This document shows positions 4,405 through 11,940 of a stretch of DNA of 20,826 nt, piece after piece. The stretch lies in contig CALADF010000015.1 in assembly GCA_937890835.1 (NCBI GenBank), positions 1 through 20,826 of the forward strand, written 5' to 3'. Position 1 is the first letter of the stretch. Each line of letters begins with the position of its first letter. A model generated the notes under the pieces. It saw nothing but the letters and a program-made list of their open reading frames with translations, did no database searches and was not told the origin of the DNA. The translations under genes and the position numbers were made by a program. The stretch comes from an uncultured bacterium (GTDB lineage: Bacteria; Actinomycetota; Coriobacteriia; Coriobacteriales; Eggerthellaceae).

Positions 4405-6124
4405 GCGGTACAAGGGTGCCGACGGGTCGTGCGAACGCGCTATCAGGGAGTATTTCGGCGGAATACTAGGCGGCGATATAACCGCTTGCGCCAAGATGCG
4501 CAAGGTTGCCGCGCACATCCTGCGCGACATGGACAACACCGACCCGCTTTACCCTTACCACTTCCGAGAGGAATACGCGCAGAAGCACGTTCAGTTCATC
4601 GAGCGGTTCTGCCGCCTGCCGTCTGGACGCTTGGGCCACGACTTCGAGCTTGAGCTTTTCCAGCGGGCGATCCTCTCGGTTGTCTTCGGGTTCGTTGACG
4701 CCGACGGCACGCGCCAGTACCGCGAGGTGCTTTGGATCATGGGGCGCAAGAACGGCAAGACCGCGCTCGCGTCTGCAATAGAGCTTGATCTCCTCATCAA
4801 CGATGACGAGGGCGCTCCGGAGGTCTACAACGTCGCTACCGCGCACGATCAGGCATCCAAGGGCTTCAACAACGCTTGGCGCATGGTCATGACGAGTCCC
4901 GCGCTCTCGCGCCATGTGCGAAAACGCGTGTCCGACCTCTACTGCGACCTGAACATGGGGAGCATCAAGGCGCTCAGCGCGAACACGAACCACTTGGACG
5001 GCCTCGACATCTCGGGAGCGATCGTGGATGAGCTTGCGGCCATGAAGAACCGCGACCTCTACGACCTGACGATTCAGGGCACGTCGGCGCGCCGACAGCC
5101 GCTGGTCTTGGAGATCACCACGAACGGTTTCGTCCGAAACGGCATCTTCGACGCCCAGTACGAGTACGCCTGCAAGTGGCTCGACGGCCAAGCGACGGGT
5201 GACAAGGCGGAGAGGTTCATCGCCTTCATCTTCGAGCTTGACGAGCGCGAGGAATGGCAGGACGAGAGCTGTTGGATTAAGGCGAATCCGGGCTTGGGAA
5301 CCATCAAGTCGCTCGCCGCCTTGCGCCAGAACGTGTCGAAGGCGAAGGACGATCCGACATTCTTGCCGACCCTTCTAGTCAAGGACTTCAACCTCATCGA
5401 GAACCAGAGCCAAGCCTGGCTCACGTGGGACGAGATACACAACGATGCGACCTTCGACCCGAGTGACGGCTCATTCACTTACGCCGTGCTGGGCGTCGAT
5501 GCCGCTGACACGACCGACCTGACGGCGGCGTGTTTGCTCATGCAGCGACCCGGTGACCCGAACATCTACGCGATGCACATGGCGTGGATTCCCCAACGAG
5601 CCTTGGAGCAGGCCGAGCGAGAGGGTCGGCGCGGCGGGCGCGATGGAGTCCCATACGATGCGTGGATCGCGCGCGGGCTTATGCGGACGTGCGAAACGCC
5701 CATCATGGACAAGCGCGACGTTCTGGATTGGGTGGCTGAAGTGCAGGACAAGTACGGCATCTATGCCGTCTCTTGCGGCTACGACCCGTGGCACATGCGC
5801 GATGTGCCGACCGTGGAAGCATACGAAGACTATTTCGGCGCTGACAACCTGCAAAAGGTCATTCAGGGCGCGCAAACGCTGTCAATGCCGATGAAGGAGC
5901 TTCGGGCGCTCTACAAGGAAGGGCGCATCGTGGACAACGCAAACCCGATTGCCGAATGGTGCCGCTCGAACGTCGCCATTCGAACCGACGTGAACGGAAA
6001 CATTCAGCCCGACAAGAAGAACCAAGACCCGCGCAACCGCATAGACGCGTGGGCGGCCGAGTGCGATGCGTTCATTGCGATGAAGAACATTGCGGACGAT
6101 TACCGCGCGATGATAGGAGGTTAG
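4388..6124 (+). CDS. terL: Terminase large subunit (Terminase_1 family)
   Basis: The 578-residue packaging motor has an N-terminal ATPase with Walker A GRKNGKT (119-125), Walker B AIVDELAA (211-218, Asp214/Glu215) and a coupling motif LEITTNG (241-247). The C-terminal RNase H-like nuclease has acidic residues in GVDAADTTDLTA (Asp371) and RNRIDAWAA (Asp553). It pumps DNA into the prohead with ATP hydrolysis and cuts the concatemer. The N-terminus (YKGADGSCERAIREYFGGIL) is typical of the family, supporting ATG 4388 although its SD is weak; coupling to the TerS stop probably drives initiation. No key residue is missing. Confidence 0.97.
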   Translation: MRRGARRYKGADGSCERAIREYFGGILGGDITACAKMRKVAAHILRDMDNTDPLYPYHFREEYAQKHVQFIERFCRLPSGRLGHDFELELFQRAILSVVFGFVDADGTRQYREVLWIMGRKNGKTALASAIELDLLINDDEGAPEVYNVATAHDQASKGFNNAWRMVMTSPALSRHVRKRVSDLYCDLNMGSIKALSANTNHLDGLDISGAIVDELAAMKNRDLYDLTIQGTSARRQPLVLEITTNGFVRNGIFDAQYEYACKWLDGQATGDKAERFIAFIFELDEREEWQDESCWIKANPGLGTIKSLAALRQNVSKAKDDPTFLPTLLVKDFNLIENQSQAWLTWDEIHNDATFDPSDGSFTYAVLGVDAADTTDLTAACLLMQRPGDPNIYAMHMAWIPQRALEQAEREGRRGGRDGVPYDAWIARGLMRTCETPIMDKRDVLDWVAEVQDKYGIYAVSCGYDPWHMRDVPTVEAYEDYFGADNLQKVIQGAQTLSMPMKELRALYKEGRIVDNANPIAEWCRSNVAIRTDVNGNIQPDKKNQDPRNRIDAWAAECDAFIAMKNIADDYRAMIGG

Positions 6125-6126
6125 AG

Positions 6127-7407
6127 TTGGGCAGATCACAACCGTTCGTGCGCTCGCTCTTCGATGCGGTGTTCCACCGTCCGCAGATGCAAGCTATCAA
6201 CGGCTATTTCTCCACGTTCACTGCCTATGCTCCGTCGTTCACGACATGGCAGGGCGGTCTTTACGAAGCCGAGCTTACGCGAAGCATCATCGAGAGCGGC
6301 GCAGACCATGCAAGCAAGCTGAAACCGGAGGTTTCCGGCTCTGCTCAGCCGGTAGCAGTCCGAGCGCTCGCGCAGCAGCCTAACCCGTGGATGACAACGC
6401 CGCAGTTCATCAAGCGCGTTTGGACGATGCTTCAGGTGAACGATACGGCGCTCATCGTTCCCATGCTGTCAGACGATGGCGCTACCATCACCGGGTATTA
6501 CCCTATTCTTCCGGGGCAATGTACCGCATACGACGTTGACGGCGCGCTATGGCTCATGCTCACGTTCCCAACAGGCGATGAAACGCTTGTTGAGTGGTCG
6601 CGCGTTGGCGTTATGACGCGACACCAGTACCGCAGCGATCTGTTCGGAGACGGCACGAACGTTCTTCAGCCGACACTAGAGCTTATGCACGCGCAAAACG
6701 AAGCCGAGCAAGCGGCTATCAAGCAGGGCGCGGCAATCCGATTCATCGGAAAGCTCAGTCAGAACCGCAACGATGGCGACCGTGACAAGGCGCGAAAGGA
6801 GTTCAACGCTCAGCTTTCCGCCGACAACGCGGGCGGAATAGCCGTTTACGACAAGATTTTCTCTGACGTTGAGCAGGTCACGCCACAGAGCTACACGGTC
6901 GATGCCGCGCAGATGGAGCGAATCGAGAAGAGCGCCTATAGGTTCTTCGGCTCGAACGAAGACATAGTGATGAACAAGGCCGACGAAGACACCTTCAACA
7001 GCTTCTATGAAGGACGAATCGAGCCATTCGCCGTGCAGCTCGGATTCGTGGTCACGTCTATGACCTACACCGCGAACGAGATAGCGCACGGCAATTCGGT
7101 CGTGTTCTCCGCCAACCGCCTAGAGTTCGCCAGCAACACGACGAAGCTCAACGTCGCCGTCGCCCTCTTCGACCGTGGCATCTGGAACGGCAATCAGGTT
7201 GCCGACGTGTTCCAATCCGCGCACTACGAGGGCGGAGAGCGCCACGTCATACGCGGCGAGTACATCGACCTCGCACTCATCAGCGAACACACATCTGAAC
7301 AGGCCGCGCAAGCGGCGCAGACCAACGCGAACATCGCCGCTATCGACGCGAGCAGCGGCGCAGGAGACGGCAAAAAGGAGGTAGACGATGCCAGCAAAAC
7401 CAAGTGA
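6127..7407 (+). CDS. Portal protein, HK97 family
   Basis: TTG 6127, six bases behind a perfect AGGAGG, gives 426 residues; the in-frame extension back to 5956 runs through terL and is rejected. Portal landmarks include QQPNPWMTTPQFIKRVWTML (clip/stem approach), VPMLSDDGATITGYYPI, WSRVGVMTRHQYRSDLFGDG and IEPFAVQLG toward the C-terminal region, with a disordered Ala/Gln-rich, acidic end. Twelve copies are expected to form the ring at the capsid vertex through which DNA passes. It follows terL after two bases and overlaps the protease gene by 20 bases, the usual terL-portal-protease-capsid order. Confidence 0.94.
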   Translation: MGRSQPFVRSLFDAVFHRPQMQAINGYFSTFTAYAPSFTTWQGGLYEAELTRSIIESGADHASKLKPEVSGSAQPVAVRALAQQPNPWMTTPQFIKRVWTMLQVNDTALIVPMLSDDGATITGYYPILPGQCTAYDVDGALWLMLTFPTGDETLVEWSRVGVMTRHQYRSDLFGDGTNVLQPTLELMHAQNEAEQAAIKQGAAIRFIGKLSQNRNDGDRDKARKEFNAQLSADNAGGIAVYDKIFSDVEQVTPQSYTVDAAQMERIEKSAYRFFGSNEDIVMNKADEDTFNSFYEGRIEPFAVQLGFVVTSMTYTANEIAHGNSVVFSANRLEFASNTTKLNVAVALFDRGIWNGNQVADVFQSAHYEGGERHVIRGEYIDLALISEHTSEQAAQAAQTNANIAAIDASSGAGDGKKEVDDASKTK

Positions 7408-8020
7408 GCGGCAATACCGAATCCTGTCTTCGCCGCTCGCGCCCGCCGCTGGCGATGGCGACAATAAGCGCTTCGATACCGAGTTCTACGTTGAGGGCTA
7501 CGCTTCGACATTCAACGACCCCTACGTTCTCTTTGAGGACTGGGACGGCAACGAATACCGCGAGATCATCAGTCCCGACGCGTTCAAAGATGCCGACATG
7601 AGCGACGTTATCATGCAGTACGACCACGTGGGCAAGGTTCTTGCCCGCATGAGCAACGGGACGCTTATTGTCGAGCCTGACGCGCACGGCCTTTTCATCG
7701 CCGCAGACCTTAGCGGCTCTCAGGCTGCGCGCGACCTTTACGAAGAGATTTCCAACGGCCTTGTAACCCGCATGTCATGGGCGTTCAGCGTGGGAGCTGA
7801 CGAGTACGACCGGGACAGCAAGACCACGACCATTACGAGGGTCAAGAAGGTTTACGACGTTTCAGCCGTCAGCCTTCCCGCAGACCCCAACACCGAGATT
7901 TCAGCAAGAAACCTGCTCAACGGAGTGATTGAGCAGTCGCGCAAGGAGCTTGCGCGCCGTAAGTACGCGCTGGCAAAAGCCCGCGCAACACTGGCAATCG
8001 CCAAGAGCAGGAAGGTTTAG
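7388..8020 (+). CDS. HK97-type prohead maturation protease (S78/U35)
   Basis: A 210-residue protease with the core FYVEGYASTFNDPY, then IMQYDHVG containing the likely catalytic His80, TRMSWAFSV with the likely nucleophile Ser130, and VYDVSAVSLPADPNTEIS near the end of the domain. This is the family that cleaves the capsid delta domain and itself during head maturation. The C-terminal ~40 residues are basic and helical (ELARRKYALAKARATLAIAK), probably for incorporation into the prohead. The start ATG 7388 has AAAAAGGAGGT upstream and lies inside the portal gene's end. The protein is full length for the family. Confidence 0.94.
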   Translation: MPAKPSERQYRILSSPLAPAAGDGDNKRFDTEFYVEGYASTFNDPYVLFEDWDGNEYREIISPDAFKDADMSDVIMQYDHVGKVLARMSNGTLIVEPDAHGLFIAADLSGSQAARDLYEEISNGLVTRMSWAFSVGADEYDRDSKTTTITRVKKVYDVSAVSLPADPNTEISARNLLNGVIEQSRKELARRKYALAKARATLAIAKSRKV

Positions 8021-8023
8021 AAA

Positions 8024-9325
8024 ATGGGAGACGAGGACAAGACCACGCAGGAGCTTGTGGACGAGCTGAAGGCGCTTGTCGAGAAGTACGACGCGCCCGC
8101 AGAGGACGGCGCCGCGCAGGAGCCTACCGAGCAGGACGCAGAGCGCATGAGCCAGCTTACCGCCGAGATCGAGAAGCGCAACGCAGCCGCCGAGAAGAAC
8201 CGCGAGACGCGCGCCGCCGCCGTCGCTGCTGCCCGCTCCGCTATCGCAAGCGGTGCCGCCCGACAGGTCGATACCGTACCGCTGGGAAGCCCCGCGACCG
8301 CGCGCGGAAGCGTCGCCGACGTGCGCGACGTTACCGATTACCGCGCCGCCGAGACGCGCGGCTTCCTGAAGCGCCTTGCGTCTCAGATGGGCGTTCGCCT
8401 GACTGAGGGAAACGACCTCACGGATGCCGAGCGCTCCGCGCTCGCGCATCTTGAGCAGCGCGCCGCTTACACCGTCACCACCGCGAACACCGATGAGGTG
8501 GTGCCCGTCGAGCTGAAGAACGAGATCATCGCTCTTATCGACAACAGCACCGCCATTTTCAGCGACGTTACCCGCGACACGATGCGCAACCAGTACGAGC
8601 TTATCCGCCATAAGAGCATCGACAAGGGCGATGCTGCGAAGACCGCCGAGGGCGTAGCGCCCACCGACGATGAGCAGAACACCTTTGACCGCATCACCCT
8701 TACAGGTGACGAGATCAAGAAGCGCGTCACGCTGTCCCGCAAGATGATGATTCAGAGCATCGACAGCTTCCGAAACTACATCACCCGCGAGGTAAGCGCC
8801 CGTTGCGGCGTTGCCGCAAACGGTATTGTGCTTGCCCGTCTTGTTGACGGAACGCTGGGCATGGCTTCCGCCAACAAGATTAGCTGCGCGACCGCAGGAA
8901 CGCTTTCCAAGGCCGACTTCCTGAAGTCTTTTGGTCTTCTGAAGACCTTTGGCAACCCCACGCCCAAGGGCGCGCGCGTCTACGCCAACCAGCAGACCAT
9001 TTGGAACCAGATTGCCGCCGTCGAGGACGCGAACAAGCGCGCCTACTTCGTCAACGAGAAGGACGAAGACCCGACCGTTGAGGGTCGAATCTTCGGAAGC
9101 ATCGTCAAGCGCGAAGAGGGGCTGGCTGATGGCGTTATCATGGTCGGCTACCCTGACCTGTTCCGTGGCAATCTGTTCGACGGACCCACCGTCGAGGCGG
9201 TCAAGCTCACCGACGGTAGCTGGAACACTGCCATTGACGGTTACATGCTCTATGACGGTGGCCTTGCCGTCCCGGAGGGCTTCGTTCAGCTCACCATAGG
9301 CACCGCCGCAGCATCCAAGGCTTAG
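8024..9325 (+). CDS. Major capsid protein, HK97 fold, with delta domain
   Basis: 433 residues directly after the protease. The first ~90 residues are highly charged and helical (TTQELVDELKALVEKY; RMSQLTAEIEKRNAAAEKNR) as in the HK97 delta (scaffolding) domain, followed by an Ala-rich linker where the protease would cut. The capsid core follows with VTTANTDEVVPVELKNEIIA, SRKMMIQSIDSF, VYANQQTIWNQIAAVEDANK and a C-terminal region with YMLYDGGLAVPEGFVQLTIG. It builds the icosahedral head. Coding bias is very strong here (few rare codons, good SD GAAGG), as expected for the most abundant protein. A 478-codon open frame on the opposite strand is its shadow. Confidence 0.95.
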   Translation: MGDEDKTTQELVDELKALVEKYDAPAEDGAAQEPTEQDAERMSQLTAEIEKRNAAAEKNRETRAAAVAAARSAIASGAARQVDTVPLGSPATARGSVADVRDVTDYRAAETRGFLKRLASQMGVRLTEGNDLTDAERSALAHLEQRAAYTVTTANTDEVVPVELKNEIIALIDNSTAIFSDVTRDTMRNQYELIRHKSIDKGDAAKTAEGVAPTDDEQNTFDRITLTGDEIKKRVTLSRKMMIQSIDSFRNYITREVSARCGVAANGIVLARLVDGTLGMASANKISCATAGTLSKADFLKSFGLLKTFGNPTPKGARVYANQQTIWNQIAAVEDANKRAYFVNEKDEDPTVEGRIFGSIVKREEGLADGVIMVGYPDLFRGNLFDGPTVEAVKLTDGSWNTAIDGYMLYDGGLAVPEGFVQLTIGTAAASKA

Positions 9326-9335
9326 GAGGTGCCGC

Positions 9336-9638
9336 ATGGCAGAGAAGCCGAAGCTGCTTGACGCGTGCCGCGAAGCGCTGAGGATTCCCGCCGAATGCTA
9401 CGACTTCGACGCTGAGATCGAAGACCTCATCGAAGCCGCCCGCGCCGCGATGCGCGCGGGCGGCGTTGCCGCTTCCGTAGCCGCCGACGATTCGAACAGC
9501 ACGGTTCGGCTCGCGGTGAAGGTCTACTGCAAGGCGAACTTCGGCATAGACAACCCCGATGCCGACCGCCTTACTCAGAGCTTCGATGATCTGCTAACCA
9601 TGATGTGCGGCAGCTCGGAGTTCGGGGGCGCGTCATGA
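9336..9638 (+). CDS. Head-tail connector (gp6-like adaptor)
   Basis: A 100-residue protein starting at ATG 9336 with AGGAGGTG upstream. It is mostly helical: DACREALRIPAECYDFDAEI, DLIEAARAAMRAGGV, VRLAVKVYCKANFGIDNPD and TQSFDDLLTMM. This pattern (N-terminal helices, a conserved VKVYCKANFG segment and a final helix) matches the small adaptor proteins that dock under the portal in HK97-like siphoviruses. Position right after the capsid gene and before three further small connector genes supports the role. It overlaps the next gene by ATGA. Confidence 0.8.
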   Translation: MAEKPKLLDACREALRIPAECYDFDAEIEDLIEAARAAMRAGGVAASVAADDSNSTVRLAVKVYCKANFGIDNPDADRLTQSFDDLLTMMCGSSEFGGAS

Positions 9639-9946
9639 GCATGTGGGCTGGCACGTGCAAGCTCATCGCTAAGACCGTCAAGAAGGACGAATACGGCGTG
9701 CAGCAGACGGAGGAAACCAAGCGCAAGGTGTTCTGCAACGTCTTCTCTATGGGCGATGCCGCATACTACGCCGCCGCTGCCGCTGGCATCCATCCCGAAG
9801 CCGTGTTGCAGATACGCAAGAGCGCATACAGCGGTGAGCGGCTAGTCGAGTTCGAAGGCGCGCGGCTGAAGGTCGAGCGCGTGGATAGGTCAAGCCCCGA
9901 CTTCGTGCGCCTGACGCTTTCGGAGGTGGTGGGCGACCGTGGCTGA
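9635..9946 (+). CDS. Head-tail joining / closure protein
   Basis: ATG 9635, overlapping the previous stop as ATGA, gives 103 residues beginning MSMWAGTCKLIAKTVKKDEYG. The alternating strands (TKRKVFCNVFSMGDAAYYAA, GIHPEAVLQIRKSAYSGERL, EGARLKVERVDRSSPDFVRL) form a small beta-barrel typical of SPP1 gp16 / phage H_T_join-type stopper proteins that close the connector after packaging. The identification rests on length, strand pattern and position. ATG 9641 is an alternative start. Confidence 0.75.
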   Translation: MSMWAGTCKLIAKTVKKDEYGVQQTEETKRKVFCNVFSMGDAAYYAAAAAGIHPEAVLQIRKSAYSGERLVEFEGARLKVERVDRSSPDFVRLTLSEVVGDRG

Positions 9947-10310
9947 CGTGGATCTTTCGCGCTTCATCGACGGGTGCATGAAAGAGTGCGTGGACGATAA
10001 CGTTTCCGCGCTCGCGGAGAACTCGGCGGAAGCCGGAAAGCGCGCCGTGAAGCTGCTGAAGCAGAAGAGCAAGAAGCGCACGGGCGCTTACAAGAAGGGC
10101 TGGAAGGCCGACGTTGTGACCGACGAGACAGGCACCGAATGCACGGTGCATAACCGAATCTACCAGCTCACGCACCTCTTGGAGAACGGGCATGCAATCA
10201 AGAACCAGACGGGCAAGAAATACGGCGACGTTCCCGGCGACGGCGTTATTGCCGAGGTCGCCGACCAAGTGGCGCGCGAGTTCTCGCAGATGGGGGGCGA
10301 TGGCAGATGA
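9939..10310 (+). CDS. HK97 gp10-like minor tail / neck protein
   Basis: GTG 9939 overlaps the preceding gene by eight bases with CGGAGGTGG upstream. The 123-residue product has a helical, Lys-rich N-terminal half (EAGKRAVKLLKQKSKKRTGA), then KKGWKADVV, a beta segment and YQLTHLLENGHAI. The LLENGHAI element followed by a C-terminal helix is the hallmark of the HK97 gp10 family, a neck/tail-terminator-region protein. Gene order agrees. Confidence 0.86.
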   Translation: MADVDLSRFIDGCMKECVDDNVSALAENSAEAGKRAVKLLKQKSKKRTGAYKKGWKADVVTDETGTECTVHNRIYQLTHLLENGHAIKNQTGKKYGDVPGDGVIAEVADQVAREFSQMGGDGR

Positions 10311-10639
10311 TCGGTCTAGACGAGCTTTGCGGCGTTCTCGATTCGCTCGGCATACCGTGGGCTAACCAGCGATTCGCCGACGGCGAAGAGCCTAGCCCGC
10401 CGTTCATCTGCCTTGTGGCTGGCTACAACGAAACCGCCTACGCGGACAACAGCGCCTACATGTCGTGGATGCCCTACGACGTGGCGCTCTACACGCGGCA
10501 CCGCGACTACGCGACCGAGCGGCGCGTGCGCGAAGCCTTGGACGCGGCTGGCGTTGCCTACACGCTCGGCGTTACCAACATCGATTCAGAAGAGCTGACC
10601 GAAGCGGCGTTCACCGTGAACGTCAGCGAAGACAATTAG
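10307..10639 (+). CDS. Tail terminator / tail completion-like protein
   Basis: 110 residues, ATG 10307 overlapping the gp10-like stop as ATGA. The features GLDELCGVLDSLGIPWANQ, PPFICLVAGYNETAYADNSA, YDVALYTRHRDYATERRVRE and AAFTVNVSED fit the alpha/beta tail-terminator fold that caps the tail tube and joins it to the head. It sits exactly where the terminator gene is expected, between gp10-like and the major tail gene. The family is inferred from pattern and synteny, not from a catalytic motif. Confidence 0.72.
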   Translation: MIGLDELCGVLDSLGIPWANQRFADGEEPSPPFICLVAGYNETAYADNSAYMSWMPYDVALYTRHRDYATERRVREALDAAGVAYTLGVTNIDSEELTEAAFTVNVSEDN

Positions 10640-10648
10640 GAGGAAATT

Positions 10649-11239
10649 ATGCGAAACGGATTCTTCGGCGTGAAAAACGCGCACTTCGCGCCCGTCGAGG
10701 ACGAAGACGCGCTTACCTACAAAACGCCAACGCACGTTGCGGGCACCGTCGCAATCAGCATGGAGCCGTCCGTTGAGACTGCGACGAGCTACGCCGACAA
10801 CGAGGTTTGGCTTGACAAGCAGCAGGACAACGGCGGCAGCGGAACCATGAGCTTCTACGACACCGAGAGCACGCCGGAGCTGCGCGCCCTCATCGCAGAC
10901 CTCGTGGGCTACGAGATCGCGCAGGACGGGCGAACCATCCTGAGCGCCGACCGCACGCCCAAGAAGTTCGCCTTTATGTGCGAGCAGCCGGGACACGCGC
11001 TCGGTCGCCGCCGCTGCCTTCTCATGTGCCAGCTGTCCAAGCCGACGCAGGAGCTTAATACCACGCAGGACACGCCCGAGATCACGCAGCTCGATTACCC
11101 GTTCACGTGGCGACCCGTCACCATCCCCGCCACCGACATTCGCACGAGCGGATACGACAGCTTCACCGGCCTTGCCGATTACGATACCTTCTTTGATGCG
11201 GTCGATATCGCGCTTGCGCACAAGACCCAGACCGCGTAG
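10649..11239 (+). CDS. Major tail protein (tail tube)
   Basis: 196 residues, ATG 10649 with TTAGGAGGAAATT upstream, an excellent SD suited to a high-copy protein. It begins MRNGFFGVKNAHFAPVEDED and continues with beta-rich segments such as GTVAISMEPSVETATSYADN, GSGTMSFYD and LGRRRCLLMCQLSKPTQELN. The opening 'G.kna..a.' and the early 'sve....yaDn' segment are typical of the phi13-type major tail proteins of Gram-positive siphoviruses. It polymerises around the tape measure to form the tail tube. No extra Ig-like decoration domain is present. Confidence 0.87.
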   Translation: MRNGFFGVKNAHFAPVEDEDALTYKTPTHVAGTVAISMEPSVETATSYADNEVWLDKQQDNGGSGTMSFYDTESTPELRALIADLVGYEIAQDGRTILSADRTPKKFAFMCEQPGHALGRRRCLLMCQLSKPTQELNTTQDTPEITQLDYPFTWRPVTIPATDIRTSGYDSFTGLADYDTFFDAVDIALAHKTQTA

Positions 11240-11249
11240 GAGGTTGCGA

Positions 11250-11663
11250 ATGCTTATCAAGGTTGGCGAAAAGGAGTTCGAAGCGACCTTCAACGCGTTC
11301 ACGCCGATTGTGTTCTCTCGATACTTCCATGTCGTGAACCCCAACGGCACGCGCAGACCGAAGGACATTAACGAAGCCGTGGGCGCTATTCTCGCCGCTC
11401 AGAACGAGTACGGTTTTCCGCCCATTGCTCCGCTTCTCGAGATCTTCTACGCGTGCATCAAGACGGCTACGCCGAAGTTCGATGAGATGTTCGATGAGTG
11501 GGTCTCGGCATTCCCCGCCGACGCATACGATCTGGGGCGCTCGGACGGTTGGGCTTCCGACGTGATGGAAATTGTTCAGGACAACTTTTTTCCATCGGCG
11601 AAAGAGGTCATGGACACCGCGACCGCCGAAGAGGAAAGCGCCGCCGCTGCCAAGCGAGCTTAG
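11250..11663 (+). CDS. Tail assembly chaperone G
   Basis: ATG 11250 sits behind AGGAGGTTGCGA and encodes 137 residues starting MLIKVGEKEFEATFNAFTPI. Its position between the major tail and tape-measure genes, its single-domain helical nature and the Ala/Glu-rich end (TAEEESAAAAKRA) identify it as the G component of the tail-assembly chaperone pair. G and G-T coat the tape measure while tube subunits assemble. The stop at 11661 is bypassed in part if the downstream frame is used (see 11572-11850). An in-frame ATG at 11172 lies within the major tail gene and is rejected. Confidence 0.84.
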   Translation: MLIKVGEKEFEATFNAFTPIVFSRYFHVVNPNGTRRPKDINEAVGAILAAQNEYGFPPIAPLLEIFYACIKTATPKFDEMFDEWVSAFPADAYDLGRSDGWASDVMEIVQDNFFPSAKEVMDTATAEEESAAAAKRA

Positions 11664-11850
11664 CGACGCGTGCGACGCGCGATACATCTACAACTGCCAG
11701 CAATGCGGCCTGACGCTCTCAGACCTTCAGATGATGAGTTACCGGCAGGTTCAAGACCTGTTGGAGATCAACGCGTTCTACGCCGACGCTGCGGCGCACT
11801 ACGACGAGGACGAGAAGGCGCGCAAGGCCGAAGCTGCGTTCTGGTCATGA
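11572..11850 (+). CDS. Tail assembly chaperone T domain, probably made by +1 (or -2) frameshift from G
   Basis: An open frame in the +1 register relative to G overlaps the end of G and continues to TGA 11850. The sequence after the G stop (SDACDARYIYNCQQCGLTLS ... DLLEINAFYADAAAHYDEDE ... EAAFWS) is the conserved T part. The frame has no ATG or GTG and only a TTG at 11572 with a poor SD. The previous in-frame stop is TGA 11563-11565, so slippage must occur between 11566 and 11663. Expression as a G-T fusion is the natural reading. Candidate sites are the six-T run TTT-TTT-CCA at 11586-11594, where Phe-tRNA could move from UUU to UUC, or the GCC-rich stretch just before the G stop. The latter would avoid a run of Arg/Pro residues in the fusion and may be more likely. 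Confidence 0.72.
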   Translation: MFRTTFFHRRKRSWTPRPPKRKAPPLPSELSDACDARYIYNCQQCGLTLSDLQMMSYRQVQDLLEINAFYADAAAHYDEDEKARKAEAAFWS

Positions 11851-11863
11851 CGTGAAGTGAGTT

Positions 11864-11902
11864 CTTGACGGCAGCGCACCCGCGAGGGCGCGTTGCTTCA
11901 AG
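11864..11902 (+). other. Long hairpin with GCGA tetraloop between T and tape measure
   Basis: Bases 11864-11881 fold back on 11886-11902 around a GCGA tetraloop. Pairing is continuous apart from one A-C mismatch (11878/11889), one bulged C (11869) and two G-U pairs, so about 16 pairs form. It occupies the centre of the only sizable gap (11851-11940) within the tail operon. There is no T-run after it. Possible roles: partial terminator or mRNA-processing/stability element lowering tape-measure expression relative to tube protein. Confidence 0.6.
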
Positions 11903-11940
11903 CACTCATGGGACTTTGACAACCAAAGAGGGGTGATTAC

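Noticed and set aside
4466..5191. 241-codon minus-strand open frame in terL
   Set aside because: Overlaps the ATPase domain of an intact terL; no ribosome binding site or recognisable motif.
5956..6126. In-frame upstream extension of the portal gene
   Set aside because: It lies inside terL, is Arg-rich nonsense, and TTG 6127 has a perfect AGGAGG at ideal spacing.
7901..9337. 478-codon open frame on the minus strand over the capsid gene
   Set aside because: It is a by-product of strong third-position GC bias in the capsid gene on the other strand. The product is low-complexity, has no start context, and would run against the whole operon.
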